Shown one piece after another: positions 34,723-42,677 of a DNA stretch of 64,000 bases (positions within the stretch are counted from its first letter, which is position 1; each line of letters starts with the position of its first letter). The position numbers and the translations under genes were made by a program. Origin of the DNA: Mycolicibacterium sp. P9-64 (GTDB lineage Bacteria > Actinomycetota > Actinomycetes > Mycobacteriales > Mycobacteriaceae); NCBI RefSeq assembly GCF_008329605.1, contig NZ_NPKO01000002.1, positions 496,001 to 560,000 of the forward strand, given 5' to 3'. The notes beneath the pieces were generated by a model, which was not told where the DNA came from, did not search any database, and saw only the letters and a list, made by a program, of their open reading frames with translations.

Positions 34723-35667
34723 ATGACTGCTGCATTCGAGGCCGCCGAGACCGATGCCCCCGGCCGGACCCGCCCCGCGATCGACTTTGCGAGTCGGGTC
34801 GGCGTCTGGTGGGCCAGCGACTTCCAGCCCCTCGCCGATGCGCAGGAGGTCGCCCGCGAAATCGAGGCGCTGGGCTACGGGTCGCTGTTCATCGGCGAGG
34901 GCGGCTTCAAAGAGGTGTTCACCCAGTCAAGCGGACTGCTCAGCGCCACCACAACGCTCGTCGTCGGTACCGGAGTGGCCAACGTTCACGCGCGAATCCC
35001 CGCGGCAGCCGAAGCGGCGGGGCGCACCATCAACGCCCAGTATCCGCAACGCTTCGTGCTGGGTCTCGGCGTCAGCCACGGGCCGCTAGTCGAACAGCAG
35101 TTGGGCGGCACCTATGCCAAGCCGCTGTCGACGATGCGGCGGTATCTAGAGGCCATGGACGCGCTGCCTGATGCGGTCGAACCGGGTAACGCCCGGCCAG
35201 CCCGGCTGGTAGCCGCTCTGGGGCCGAAGATGATCGAACTCGCAGGTGCCCATGCCGACGGCGTGCATCCCACCCTCGTCCTCCCCGAATACACCGCGGC
35301 TACCCGCACGGCGCTGGGACTGGACAAGTGGATCGTACCCATCCAGGCCGTTGCCCTGGACGGCACCGCAGCCGATCGGATGCGGTGGGCCCATCGAGGC
35401 TTGGAGTACACCGTTCAGCTACCCAACTACCGGAATTCGTTGTTACGGCAGGGATTCGACGAGCTCGATCTCATCCCGGGGGGCTCAGACCGGCTGGTCC
35501 GCACCATGGTCGCCACGGAGGCGGACGAGGCCGCCGAGGCAGTGCAGCGCCATCTCGACGCCGGCGCCGACCACGTACTGGTGCAGGTCTACGGCGAGGC
35601 CTCGGTGGGATCCGACGATCCACGGCCCACGCTGCGTGCACTCGCCGCGGCCCTCAACTTTGGGTGA
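34723..35667 (+). CDS. LLM-class F420/flavin-dependent oxidoreductase
   Basis: A 314-residue LLM-fold protein of the mycobacterial F420-type subfamily (shorter than the SsuD type). GVWWASDFQPLADAQEVARE, the segment GYGSLFIGEGG, LGLGVSHGPLVEQQ and AGADHVLVQVYG follow the usual order. F420-dependent members perform hydride transfer rather than oxygenation. It begins at ATG 34723, 111 bases after the gntR, with a weak AAAGGGA site. Together with the PPOX proteins at 37.5 and 40.9 kb it indicates that deazaflavin chemistry contributes to this block. Confidence 0.83.
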   Translation: MTAAFEAAETDAPGRTRPAIDFASRVGVWWASDFQPLADAQEVAREIEALGYGSLFIGEGGFKEVFTQSSGLLSATTTLVVGTGVANVHARIPAAAEAAGRTINAQYPQRFVLGLGVSHGPLVEQQLGGTYAKPLSTMRRYLEAMDALPDAVEPGNARPARLVAALGPKMIELAGAHADGVHPTLVLPEYTAATRTALGLDKWIVPIQAVALDGTAADRMRWAHRGLEYTVQLPNYRNSLLRQGFDELDLIPGGSDRLVRTMVATEADEAAEAVQRHLDAGADHVLVQVYGEASVGSDDPRPTLRALAAALNFG

Positions 35668-35803
35668 ATTCGACTGCGTTGCGCAGCCAGTGACGGCACG
35701 CCTCGCCAGTGGCCTGCCCCCCCGGTCGGTGTCGCGTCACTCACCGCGAGGCGGCAGGGTCGACGTGCGCTGCGGCGACGCCAACGCCCACCGCCGAACC
35801 TGG

Positions 35804-37360
35804 TCAGTCCTCGGCAGCCGCACGTTCCACTAGCGGGGCGCCCGCTATCAGCGAGTCTTGACCGTGGATGACGATCCCACGTGGCCTACCGCCCTGGTCT
35901 TCGTCCCCGGTGACTTGGCGAGATGCGCGGCGCGTCGCGGGGATCGCGAAGGCCACCAGCGTGGCCAACACTGCCGAGCCACATAGGAACACGAACCCGT
36001 GGACGTAGCCAGCCTCCACCGGTGTGCCATCGGTCATGGCATTGGCGGTCACGAGGGTCGCGGTGGTCGCCGTCCCGACCGCCCCACCGATGGTGCGGAT
36101 GTTGGCGTTCATCCCGCTGGCCACACCGACCTGCGAGGCGGGCACCGCGTCCACGATGAGGTTCGCCATGGCAGCGAAGACGAAGCCGAGACCGGCGCCG
36201 ACAGCGGCGGAAAAAGCGAAGATCGCCCACCGGTCATCGTGTGCGACGACGAGCAGTGCGCACGACGCCGCGGTCAGTGCAGAACCGTTGACGACCACCA
36301 CCTTCGCACCGCAGCGGTTGGTCAACGACGTCGAAAGCAACCCCGTCGCAAACATCGCCGCCGTCAACGGCAGCAGGAACAGTCCCGATTCGCTCACGCT
36401 GGCACCGAAGCCGTACCCGGCGGCACGGGGGGTCTGAACGAACGCGGGAAGAAACACGAACACCGAGTACATCCCCACGCCGAACAACAGCGCCACCACA
36501 TTCGTCGCCCACACCGCCCGCCTCCGCATCATGGCCACGTCGACGAGCGGATGGTCGGCGCGCGCCTCGCTCAGTAGCCACAACGGCACCAGGAGCACAC
36601 CCACGACGAGCAGGACCACCACCGTCGGTGAGGACCAACGCCACTGACTGCCCTTGCTGACCGCGAGCAATAGCGCCGAGAGCAAGGCGGCCAGCGAGAC
36701 CGCGGGCAGGACACTGATGCGGCCCCCGCCCGGGTCCTTGGACGCGGGAACCAAGACCGCGACGGCGAACACCGACAACACGATCACCGTCAACGGGATC
36801 CAGAACAGGAAGTGGTAACTCATCCAGGACACGATCGGCCCCGCTACGACCGTTCCCAGTCCGAGACCGGCAGCCAGGATCGCCGCCAAGGCGCTGATGC
36901 CGCCAGCCACCTTCTCCGTGGGGAATTCGTCGCGGATGATGCCGAAGGCCAGCGGCAGAATTGCGCCGCCTATGCCCTGAATGGCCCGTGCGGCCAGCAA
37001 CACCTCGATGGAGCTGGCAAGTGCGGCGAGCAGCGTGCCACATGCCAGTACCGCCAACACTGCAACGAGAACCCGCTTCCTGCCCATGATGTCACCGAGG
37101 CGACCGAGGATGGGTGTCGCGATCGACGCGGTCAGCAGGTAGGCCGTCATGACCCACGTCACCGTCGACTGCGAGGTGTGCATCTCGTCTTGGATCGTCG
37201 CTAGCACCGGTGTGACTGCTGACTGAAGGATGGTGAACGGGATGGTGGCGATGATCAGGACCGCGAAGGTCACGCGGAAGGTCGACCTGTGCGGGACACC
37301 CGTCGTAACCGGCAACAGGACTCCTATCTTCTTCAGCAGACGGGGCCATGCCGATGCCAC
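35804..37360 (-). CDS. MFS transporter, DHA2 (14-TM) type
   Basis: A 518-residue major facilitator with about fourteen hydrophobic segments, the length and layout of the DHA2 drug-proton antiporters. GRLGDIMGRKRV after the second helix is motif A and the segment around residues 150-165 resembles antiporter motif C (glycine- and proline-rich). It would export, or import, a hydrophobic or anionic compound with proton exchange. The start is uncertain: GTG 37360, or a TTG 15 codons on preceded by ATAGGAG. It is divergent from the PPOX gene across box D, so it may be in the GntR regulon, as transporter for the pathway's substrate. Confidence 0.85.
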   Translation of the reverse strand: MASAWPRLLKKIGVLLPVTTGVPHRSTFRVTFAVLIIATIPFTILQSAVTPVLATIQDEMHTSQSTVTWVMTAYLLTASIATPILGRLGDIMGRKRVLVAVLAVLACGTLLAALASSIEVLLAARAIQGIGGAILPLAFGIIRDEFPTEKVAGGISALAAILAAGLGLGTVVAGPIVSWMSYHFLFWIPLTVIVLSVFAVAVLVPASKDPGGGRISVLPAVSLAALLSALLLAVSKGSQWRWSSPTVVVLLVVGVLLVPLWLLSEARADHPLVDVAMMRRRAVWATNVVALLFGVGMYSVFVFLPAFVQTPRAAGYGFGASVSESGLFLLPLTAAMFATGLLSTSLTNRCGAKVVVVNGSALTAASCALLVVAHDDRWAIFAFSAAVGAGLGFVFAAMANLIVDAVPASQVGVASGMNANIRTIGGAVGTATTATLVTANAMTDGTPVEAGYVHGFVFLCGSAVLATLVAFAIPATRRASRQVTGDEDQGGRPRGIVIHGQDSLIAGAPLVERAAAED

Positions 37361-37367
37361 TTAATAG

Positions 37368-37409
37368 TATGCAATGACTGTTGCCATTGCACACAATCCA
37401 GTGTACAAA
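37368..37409 (+). promoter_or_regulatory. GntR-type box and promoter, copy D
   Basis: TATGCAAT (37368-37375), TGCACACAAT (37388-37397) and AGTGTACA (37400-37407), spaced as in copies A to C. TTGCCA (37381-37386) and TACAAA (37404-37409) are 17 bases apart. It lies between the divergent MFS gene and the PPOX gene, 34 kb from copy C and beyond the defence island. Confidence 0.75.
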
Positions 37410-37501
37410 CAAAGAGCCTTTGGTGGCTGTGTGGACAGCATCACGGGCTACCAATACCGACAATCTGCCGCGTGCAGCGGCGCCGACGAGAGACTCAGCC
37501 G

Positions 37502-37945
37502 ATGAAGCTTGGTGACGCTGCCCGCGCATTGATCGGAGGCATCGCCGAAGCGACGCTGGTGACGCTGAACCGGGACGGCAGTCCGCAGGTCAGTGTCGTG
37601 TGGGCCGAACTGCAGTCCGACGCCGACGGCGAGGACGAGCTGGTGTTGGCGCATTCGGCCGAACACCAGAAGGTCCGCAACGCGCGCCGCGATCCCCGAG
37701 TCGCCCTGACGATCATGGCGCAAGGCGTCACCGGGGGCCCCACGCCGTATCTGGCCATCAAGGGCACCGCACGCATCATCGAAGGTGGTGCACCCGAGTT
37801 GCTTCGCAGATGGACCAAGACCATCTACGGCCCCGAGGTCGTCTACCCGCCGGGTGACAACCCCCCAGCAGGGTTCGTGACCCGCATCCGCATCGACTCC
37901 GTCAATGAAGTCACCCCACGGTCCTTCGGCACCGCGAGCACGTAG
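37502..37945 (+). CDS. PPOX-class F420-dependent enzyme
   Basis: A 147-residue split-barrel protein of the pyridoxamine-phosphate-oxidase-like / F420 group. LVTLNRDGSPQVSVVW near the start and HQKVRNARRDPRVALTI (about 55-70) are the hallmark strands. Mycobacterial relatives bind F420 or FMN and reduce unsaturated compounds. The ATG at 37502 follows box D by about 90 bases, so the gene should respond to the GntR at 1280. It offers a reductive step linked to the left catabolic block. Confidence 0.84.
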   Translation: MKLGDAARALIGGIAEATLVTLNRDGSPQVSVVWAELQSDADGEDELVLAHSAEHQKVRNARRDPRVALTIMAQGVTGGPTPYLAIKGTARIIEGGAPELLRRWTKTIYGPEVVYPPGDNPPAGFVTRIRIDSVNEVTPRSFGTAST

Positions 37946-38604
37946 GGCGTTCGGTCCTGCGAAAGCTACTGCCCGGCAACGGGTGTGACAGCTGTTCCGC
38001 CAGGGGCGGACAAGATCCGACCGGTTTTCCCACCACCCTGTGGCTGCGCATGTCACCGTCACCACGCATCCCCCGTGGGCGTGGCCTTCAGGGCAGCGAT
38101 TCAACGCGTCCTGCCGCTATCGGCCGAAGCTCGTGGGCGAGCAGCTGACATCGCCATACCGCGTTCGCCGGAGCGTTGAAATGGCGGCAGCCCCCATCGT
38201 GTTGTCCCGCCGTGAACCCGCTTACCTTGCAGCCTGTTTCGGTGCATGCGGTGAAGCGGCCGGCCTCCATCCCGCCATGACGTGAGGGCCCGTGCTGGCG
38301 CTCGGGAGGAAGAGGTAGGTGATCGAGCCCTGCCGGGTGATTCCGCGCGTGTTCATCGATCCGCGAGGTTGCATGCCGACGTCGCCCTACTTCTTGACTG
38401 CACGTGTAGGAAGTCCTACAGTCACTGTGTAGAACTTCTTGAACGATCGCACGGAAGTGTAGGCGCAGGCTCGGAAGGCCTTGGTTCTGCCGGGCCATAG
38501 TTCACCAAACACGTTCTCCTGCAATGGAGTCAACCGATCAAGCGGCACACCCGCCGACGCTGAGCAAGGTCTGGCGGTCCGACCAAATCACGTGAGGAGC
38601 ACAC
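37946..38604. other. Intergenic region with SDR promoter
   Basis: These 659 bases contain no supported gene. The notable part is 38389-38450, with a TetR-operator-like region before the SDR gene. The rest is featureless by eye, and reading frames on both strands lack a start with a binding site. Confidence 0.5.
38388..38448 (+). promoter_or_regulatory. TetR-operator-like region of the SDR promoter
   Basis: The 28 bases from 38388 read TACTTCTTGACTG, two or more variable bases, then a right arm ending GGAAGTC. They match the operator of the tetR at 40055 at 21 of 28 positions. A further half-site ACTTCTTG follows at 38433-38440. TTGACT at 38394 can serve as -35. Binding by the TetR of 39456-40055 is inferred. 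Confidence 0.65.
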
Positions 38605-39372
38605 ATGCCCAGGCTGGCAGGAAAGCACGCATTGATTACCGGAGGAACCAGCGGCATCGGTCTGGAGACGGCATGCCGCTTCTTGGCCGAAGGTGCCACG
38701 GTTGCCATCACCGGCCGCTCGCAGGAAAGGCTCGACGCCGTCCGCGAGGACCTCCACGGATCAGTGCTGACGATATGCAGCGATGCCGGCGACGTCGCAG
38801 GGCAAGAGCACGTTGCGGCCGTCCTCAAGGACACCTGGCCGAAGCTCGACATCCTGGTAGCCAATGCTGCCGATGTCACTCACCGCCCAATCGAAGAATG
38901 GGACGAGAAGGCGTTCGACACCATGATGGCCACCAACCTCAAGGGGCCGTTCTTCTTGGTTCGCGCGCTGCTTCCGCTGTTCTCACAGCAGACCTCGGTC
39001 ATCCTGGTCGGCTCGGTATCGGCATTCATCGGACACACACATGCCGCCGTCTACGGGGCGTCCAAGGCGGGATTGTTCGCCCTGGCCCGCCAGCTCAGCT
39101 ACGAACTGAAAGATCGCGGTATCAGAGTCAACGGGTTGAGCCCCGGGCCGACGTCGACCAATGCGCTCAAGGTCCATGGCCCGGCGCGAGAAGCTGAACT
39201 GCAGCAGACATACGGGCGCATGGTGCCGATCCAACGGATGGGCCAGGCAGCAGAAATCGCCAGCGCCGCAGTCTATCTCGCCTCCGACGAGGCTGCCTTC
39301 ACCGTTGCCACCGTGCTGCGAGTGGACGGCGGGCTGGGAGAACTCATCGATGAACCCGCCGCGGTGTCCTAG
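38605..39372 (+). CDS. Short-chain dehydrogenase/reductase
   Basis: A 255-residue classical SDR. The cofactor motif is TGGTSGIG (about 11-18), LVANAADV takes the place of NNAG-like motif, the catalytic serine is in VGSVSAF, and the Y-x-x-x-K pair is YGASKAG. RSQ after the second strand favours NADP(H). It would oxidise an alcohol or reduce a ketone. A plausible GAGGAG site lies upstream of ATG 38605. It is convergent with a tetR whose operator sequence recurs in its promoter, so it is probably induced when that repressor binds its ligand. Confidence 0.88.
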   Translation: MPRLAGKHALITGGTSGIGLETACRFLAEGATVAITGRSQERLDAVREDLHGSVLTICSDAGDVAGQEHVAAVLKDTWPKLDILVANAADVTHRPIEEWDEKAFDTMMATNLKGPFFLVRALLPLFSQQTSVILVGSVSAFIGHTHAAVYGASKAGLFALARQLSYELKDRGIRVNGLSPGPTSTNALKVHGPAREAELQQTYGRMVPIQRMGQAAEIASAAVYLASDEAAFTVATVLRVDGGLGELIDEPAAVS

Positions 39373-39455
39373 GTGGTCGCTGGCGACAGCTGCGGCGATT
39401 CACAGGTGCCGTGCAGATAGCGCCCTGTGGTCACGTCGTCGCCGGGGCGCAGGGC

Positions 39456-40055
39456 TCACACCCGGAGAGAATCAATCGCCGCGTCTACGGCGGCAAGGGA
39501 AAGTGCCTTGTCCGGGCCCGCTCGAGAGACCAGAGAAAAACCCTGGACGAAGAACAGCAACATCTGTGCTTGGGCAGACGCGGGCGCCGTGTCGACGACC
39601 TCGCCGCGTTCCTGTGCCAGTTGCAGCGCGTCGGAGACGATGTCGACGAAGCGCTGATACGAATGCGCCACGATGACTTGAGCGTCGGTATCGCGAGGGA
39701 GCAGCTCAGCGGACGTGTTGCCCATCAGGCATCCCTGAGGCACTCCCAGGTCGGTGGCGAACTGCTCAAGGTGCACGGGATTGGTCAGCGCCCAGCGCAA
39801 AGCAGGCAGCAACGGAACTGAACGCATGGCAGTCTCCAGCTCCACCTCATACTGGCGCCAGTAAAGTTTCACCGCTTCCAGATAGAGATCCCGCTTGTCC
39901 CCGAACGCCGCGTAAATGCTGCCCCGCTCGACGCCCAGGGCGTCGACGAGGTCCTGAACCGATGTGGCGGCGTAGCCCCGCGACCAGAATAGGTTGAGTG
40001 CGGCGGCGAGCTTCTCGTCCTTGTCGAAGGCGCGTGGCCGCCCCGTTCTCGCCAT
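39456..40055 (-). CDS. TetR-family regulator (probable repressor of the SDR)
   Basis: A 199-residue TetR regulator starting MARTGRPRAFDKDE, with the helix-turn-helix at about 10-55 (GYAATSVQDLV and ERGSIYAAFGDK). The C-terminal TetR domain includes GCLMGNTS, typical of the AcrR/YxaF subgroup. The ATG at 40055 is used; the longer frame is the promoter region. A perfect palindrome lies 14 bases upstream. Its related sequence before the SDR gene identifies the likely target. Confidence 0.88.
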   Translation of the reverse strand: MARTGRPRAFDKDEKLAAALNLFWSRGYAATSVQDLVDALGVERGSIYAAFGDKRDLYLEAVKLYWRQYEVELETAMRSVPLLPALRWALTNPVHLEQFATDLGVPQGCLMGNTSAELLPRDTDAQVIVAHSYQRFVDIVSDALQLAQERGEVVDTAPASAQAQMLLFFVQGFSLVSRAGPDKALSLAAVDAAIDSLRV

Positions 40056-40068
40056 AAGCCGAGTGTAT

Positions 40069-40096
40069 GACTTCTTGACTGGGTGTACAAGAAGTC
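40069..40096 (-). promoter_or_regulatory. TetR operator, 28-base palindrome
   Basis: GACTTCTTG, ten bases, CAAGAAGTC: perfect 9-base arms just upstream of the tetR start. The spacing and arm sequence recur, less perfectly, before the SDR gene at 38388. Confidence 0.82.
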
Positions 40097-40167
40097 GCGC
40101 GCAACGGTGCGCGGACGAGCGGCGCTGCGCGCGGCCCTGCACCCGCCCAATGCACTCGCGCCCTGAA

Positions 40168-40779
40168 CTACCGTCGCAGAAGTCGATAAGTGAAGCCGCG
40201 CAGTTCACCGGCGATGCGGGTGGCCGACAGATTCTCGTTCGTCGCCAAATGCTCGATAAGGTCGATCCGGGTCGGTGCCAACAAGGCATGCGCAGTCCAT
40301 CCGACGTTCAGTGACCAGTCCATGTCCAGAAGCGATTCGGTGATGAGATCGTGTATTTCGCGGTACTGCGCTGAGCTGTAGAGGCTGGTTGCGCCATTGC
40401 GTGCGTCCTCGACGGCGCGCATGAGGCGCCGGTTGCGAAGCTTGAACAACACGATCGCTTCCAGGATGTCGGCAATGCGTTCGACGGGATCGTCGGCTGC
40501 CGCCGGCACCGATGTGCGCATGGCGTCCCGCAGCTCGCTGAGCCGCTGATCGTAGACGGCGAGAAGCAGCGCTGACCGGTCACCGAATCGGCGGAACAGT
40601 GTGCCCTTGCCTACCCCAGCCGCTTCGGCAATCGCGTCCATCGGCACACCGGCCGGGTCGGTGGCGTCGTCGAACAACTGACTCGCCGCGGCCAAGATTG
40701 CGACGCGATTGCGTGCCGCGTCGGCGCGTTCGGCGATGAGACCCCCTAGCAGAATCGGACTAATGGTCCGTATAGTCAA
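40168..40779 (-). CDS. TetR-family regulator, divergent from PPOX-SnoaL gene
   Basis: A 203-residue TetR regulator; the helix-turn-helix is at about 25-70 with VPMDAIAEAAGVGKGTLFRRFGDRSAL (key elements G-V-P-M-D-A-I-A and G-K-G-T-L-F-R-R-F). No ATG or GTG occurs before this domain, so translation must begin at the TTG 40779 or an unusual codon nearby. A possible -10 (TACTAT) on the minus strand near 40803 would give a very short leader. The divergent intergenic region is full of GGACC/GGTCC inverted repeats, its probable operators. Confidence 0.85.
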   Translation of the reverse strand: MTIRTISPILLGGLIAERADAARNRVAILAAASQLFDDATDPAGVPMDAIAEAAGVGKGTLFRRFGDRSALLLAVYDQRLSELRDAMRTSVPAAADDPVERIADILEAIVLFKLRNRRLMRAVEDARNGATSLYSSAQYREIHDLITESLLDMDWSLNVGWTAHALLAPTRIDLIEHLATNENLSATRIAGELRGFTYRLLRR

Positions 40780-40810
40780 GCGGACCGTCGGTCCTCATAG
40801 TACTGGACCG
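40757..40810. promoter_or_regulatory. Cluster of GGACC/GGTCC operators
   Basis: Three inverted repeats overlap in 54 bases: GGAC N5 GTCC at 40757-40769, GGACC GTC GGTCC at 40782-40794, and CGGTCC N10 GGACCG at 40789-40810. In addition GACTA (40758) and TAGTC (40773) are inverted. The cluster covers the start of the tetR and the promoter of the divergent gene. Confidence 0.72.
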
Positions 40811-40862
40811 ACGCCGGGGTGACGCAAATACCGCCCAGACACTCAAAGAAATGGAAGGCCAC

Positions 40863-41705
40863 ATGGTCGCAATACCCGAAGAAGCACGACACCTGTTCCA
40901 GGGCAGAGAAATTGCCCATCTCGCAACCCTCAATGCCGACGGATCACCGCAAGTTTCGGCGATGTGGGTCGATCTCGACGGGGACCTCGTCATCGTCAAC
41001 ACCACCGAAGGTCTCGTGAAGACGAAAAACATGCGAGCTAACCCGCGCGTCGGAATCTCGATTGTGGCGCAATCGAATCCCTACGAAAGTCTGCAGATTC
41101 AAGGCCACGTCGTGGAAGTCACTACTGACGGCGCCGACGAAGGGATCGACGGACTCGCACGGCGCTACTTCGGAACGGATACATTCGCCCATCGGCAGCC
41201 CGGCGACCGGCGCGTCATCGTCAAGATCGCGCCATCGAAGGTCCACCACCGGAACGTGCCTGACCCGTCGACGTCGGCTGTGTTGCAGCTTCACCAAGAT
41301 CAGCTGCGACATCTACTGAACAAAGACATGTCGGCTTGGGTCGACACCTTCGCCGAGGACGCCGTGTTCGAGTTGCCCTTCGCGCCAGGTGGCTACCCGC
41401 AGCGCCTCGTCGGCAAAGCGGCGATACGCGAGTACGTGAAGGACTACGCCAAACACATTGACCTATACCACTTCCACGATGTCGTCGTCCATGCCGGGCA
41501 CGACCCGAACACTCTCGTCGTCGAGGCCGTTGTCGAAGGCCGCGTCCTTGCCACCGGCGGCCCGTACCGGGTCCGCTACGTGTGGGTCTACACCGAGGAG
41601 AACGGCAAAATCGTCAGGCAGCGTGACTACTGGAATCCCAGAGCAGTCGGCGAAGCACTCGGGGGCGAAGCCGCCATGCGCGACACCTTCAACGTCACGT
41701 CCTGA
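40863..41705 (+). CDS. Fusion of PPOX-type F420/flavin domain and SnoaL-like domain
   Basis: A 280-residue two-domain protein. Residues 1-130 form a PPOX-like split barrel (IAHLATLNADGSPQVSAMW, then KTKNMRANPRVGISIV). Residues about 140-275 form a SnoaL-like/NTF2 barrel (LLNKDMSAWVDTFAEDAVFELPF..., ending with RQRDYWNP). The first would bind F420 or flavin; the second usually holds a small polar substrate for isomerisation, cyclisation or dehydration. The start at 40863 has GGAAGG just upstream; ATG 40851 is possible. It is divergent from a tetR over a cluster of palindromes and is probably induced by that regulator's ligand. Confidence 0.83.
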   Translation: MVAIPEEARHLFQGREIAHLATLNADGSPQVSAMWVDLDGDLVIVNTTEGLVKTKNMRANPRVGISIVAQSNPYESLQIQGHVVEVTTDGADEGIDGLARRYFGTDTFAHRQPGDRRVIVKIAPSKVHHRNVPDPSTSAVLQLHQDQLRHLLNKDMSAWVDTFAEDAVFELPFAPGGYPQRLVGKAAIREYVKDYAKHIDLYHFHDVVVHAGHDPNTLVVEAVVEGRVLATGGPYRVRYVWVYTEENGKIVRQRDYWNPRAVGEALGGEAAMRDTFNVTS

Positions 41706-42248
41706 CCGCACGTTCCGTCAGCGAATGAGGCGAAATTGAAGAATTGAAGAACTAACTCGAACGCCTTTGGAATGCCCTGAGCGCCGGTGGCACCGACTAC
41801 GAAGATGGTGGGGCGGCGGTGTTCGGTTCGCGGGGGAGGCAAGCCGCGGTGCAGGCCATCAGGCGGATCGCCAATGCCTATCCGGCACATGGCGCACGGC
41901 TGCTTGGACTCACGGACGACCTCAGCGTAGATGGCGACGTTGAATGAGCCAGTCGGGTCGTGGATTTGCTTCACCCATATGCAGGGCAAACGCTCATGGC
42001 TCGCCGACGTCTGCAGATATGACCCGAGAAGCCGCGGGTCTAACGTTGAACCGCACAGGGCTGAACTACCCGGAGAACCGAGCTATCCGAAGATGCCGGG
42101 CGAGCCGCCGCGGGTGCAGCCGAGCAAGAAGGTGGCGGCGAACTGGGATGACGAGGGGAACAGGGCGTGACGCGCGGTCGCTAGCGCCGCCCAGGCCGCG
42201 ACGACTCGGCGCACGTCAGCGGCGTGCCCAGACGTTCGTCGCCAGAAG
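41706..42248. other. Intergenic region with possible NmrA-like scrap
   Basis: No intact gene is supported in these 543 bases. On the minus strand near 41780-41825 a short stretch reads TIFVVGATGAQG, the dinucleotide-binding start of NmrA-like proteins, but it dissolves after about 13 residues. This region marks the junction between the accessory segment and the core genome. Confidence 0.45.
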
Positions 42249-42500
42249 TCAGCGCAACGTGACGACGACCTCGCGGGCATAGTCATCCGGGGCCTTGACG
42301 AGCGTGGTGTAAGCCATCACGGAACTGAGCTCGACCACGCCGAGCAGAAGCAGCGGCCAGAACGCGCCGGCCAGCACGCTGATGAAGGCGGCGTCCGAGA
42401 CCGGGGCCGGTTGGGATCGATCCCCAAGGCGTCGGCTGGCCACGAACGTCACCGCGGTGGTCACCGCTGATGCCGCTACGTAAATCCAAACCCAAGTCAT
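42249..42500 (-). CDS. Small two-helix membrane protein
   Basis: An 83-residue protein beginning MTWVWIYVAASAVTTA, with two strongly hydrophobic segments (about 2-20 and 38-60) and a short charged link. The start at ATG 42500 is chosen because the upstream extension is charged and unlike a membrane protein. It lies 177 bases downstream of the serine protease gene on the same strand. No family is recognised and no function can be given. Confidence 0.55.
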   Translation of the reverse strand: MTWVWIYVAASAVTTAVTFVASRRLGDRSQPAPVSDAAFISVLAGAFWPLLLLGVVELSSVMAYTTLVKAPDDYAREVVVTLR

Positions 42501-42677
42501 GAACACGGCGTCCTCCCCCTGGCCGGGTGGTCGGACCCTGTGTTCCCGATCACACGACGTCCCAAACATATCGGGTCGCCGGATTCGTAAGACTGCAGGG
42601 CCTCGCAACCAAGGCCAAACTGGACGTTACCTGGTAATCGCGACCTAGCGAGTCAAGACCACCGGTACGAGCGGGTA

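Noticed and set aside
37946..38500. Open frame on the minus strand over 38088-38498
   Set aside because: No binding site, composition unlike a protein, and it overlaps the operator region of the SDR promoter.
41760..41830. NmrA-like start TIFVVGATGAQG on the minus strand
   Set aside because: Only about 13 residues match and no continuation is found in any frame, so it is not listed as a pseudogene of its own.
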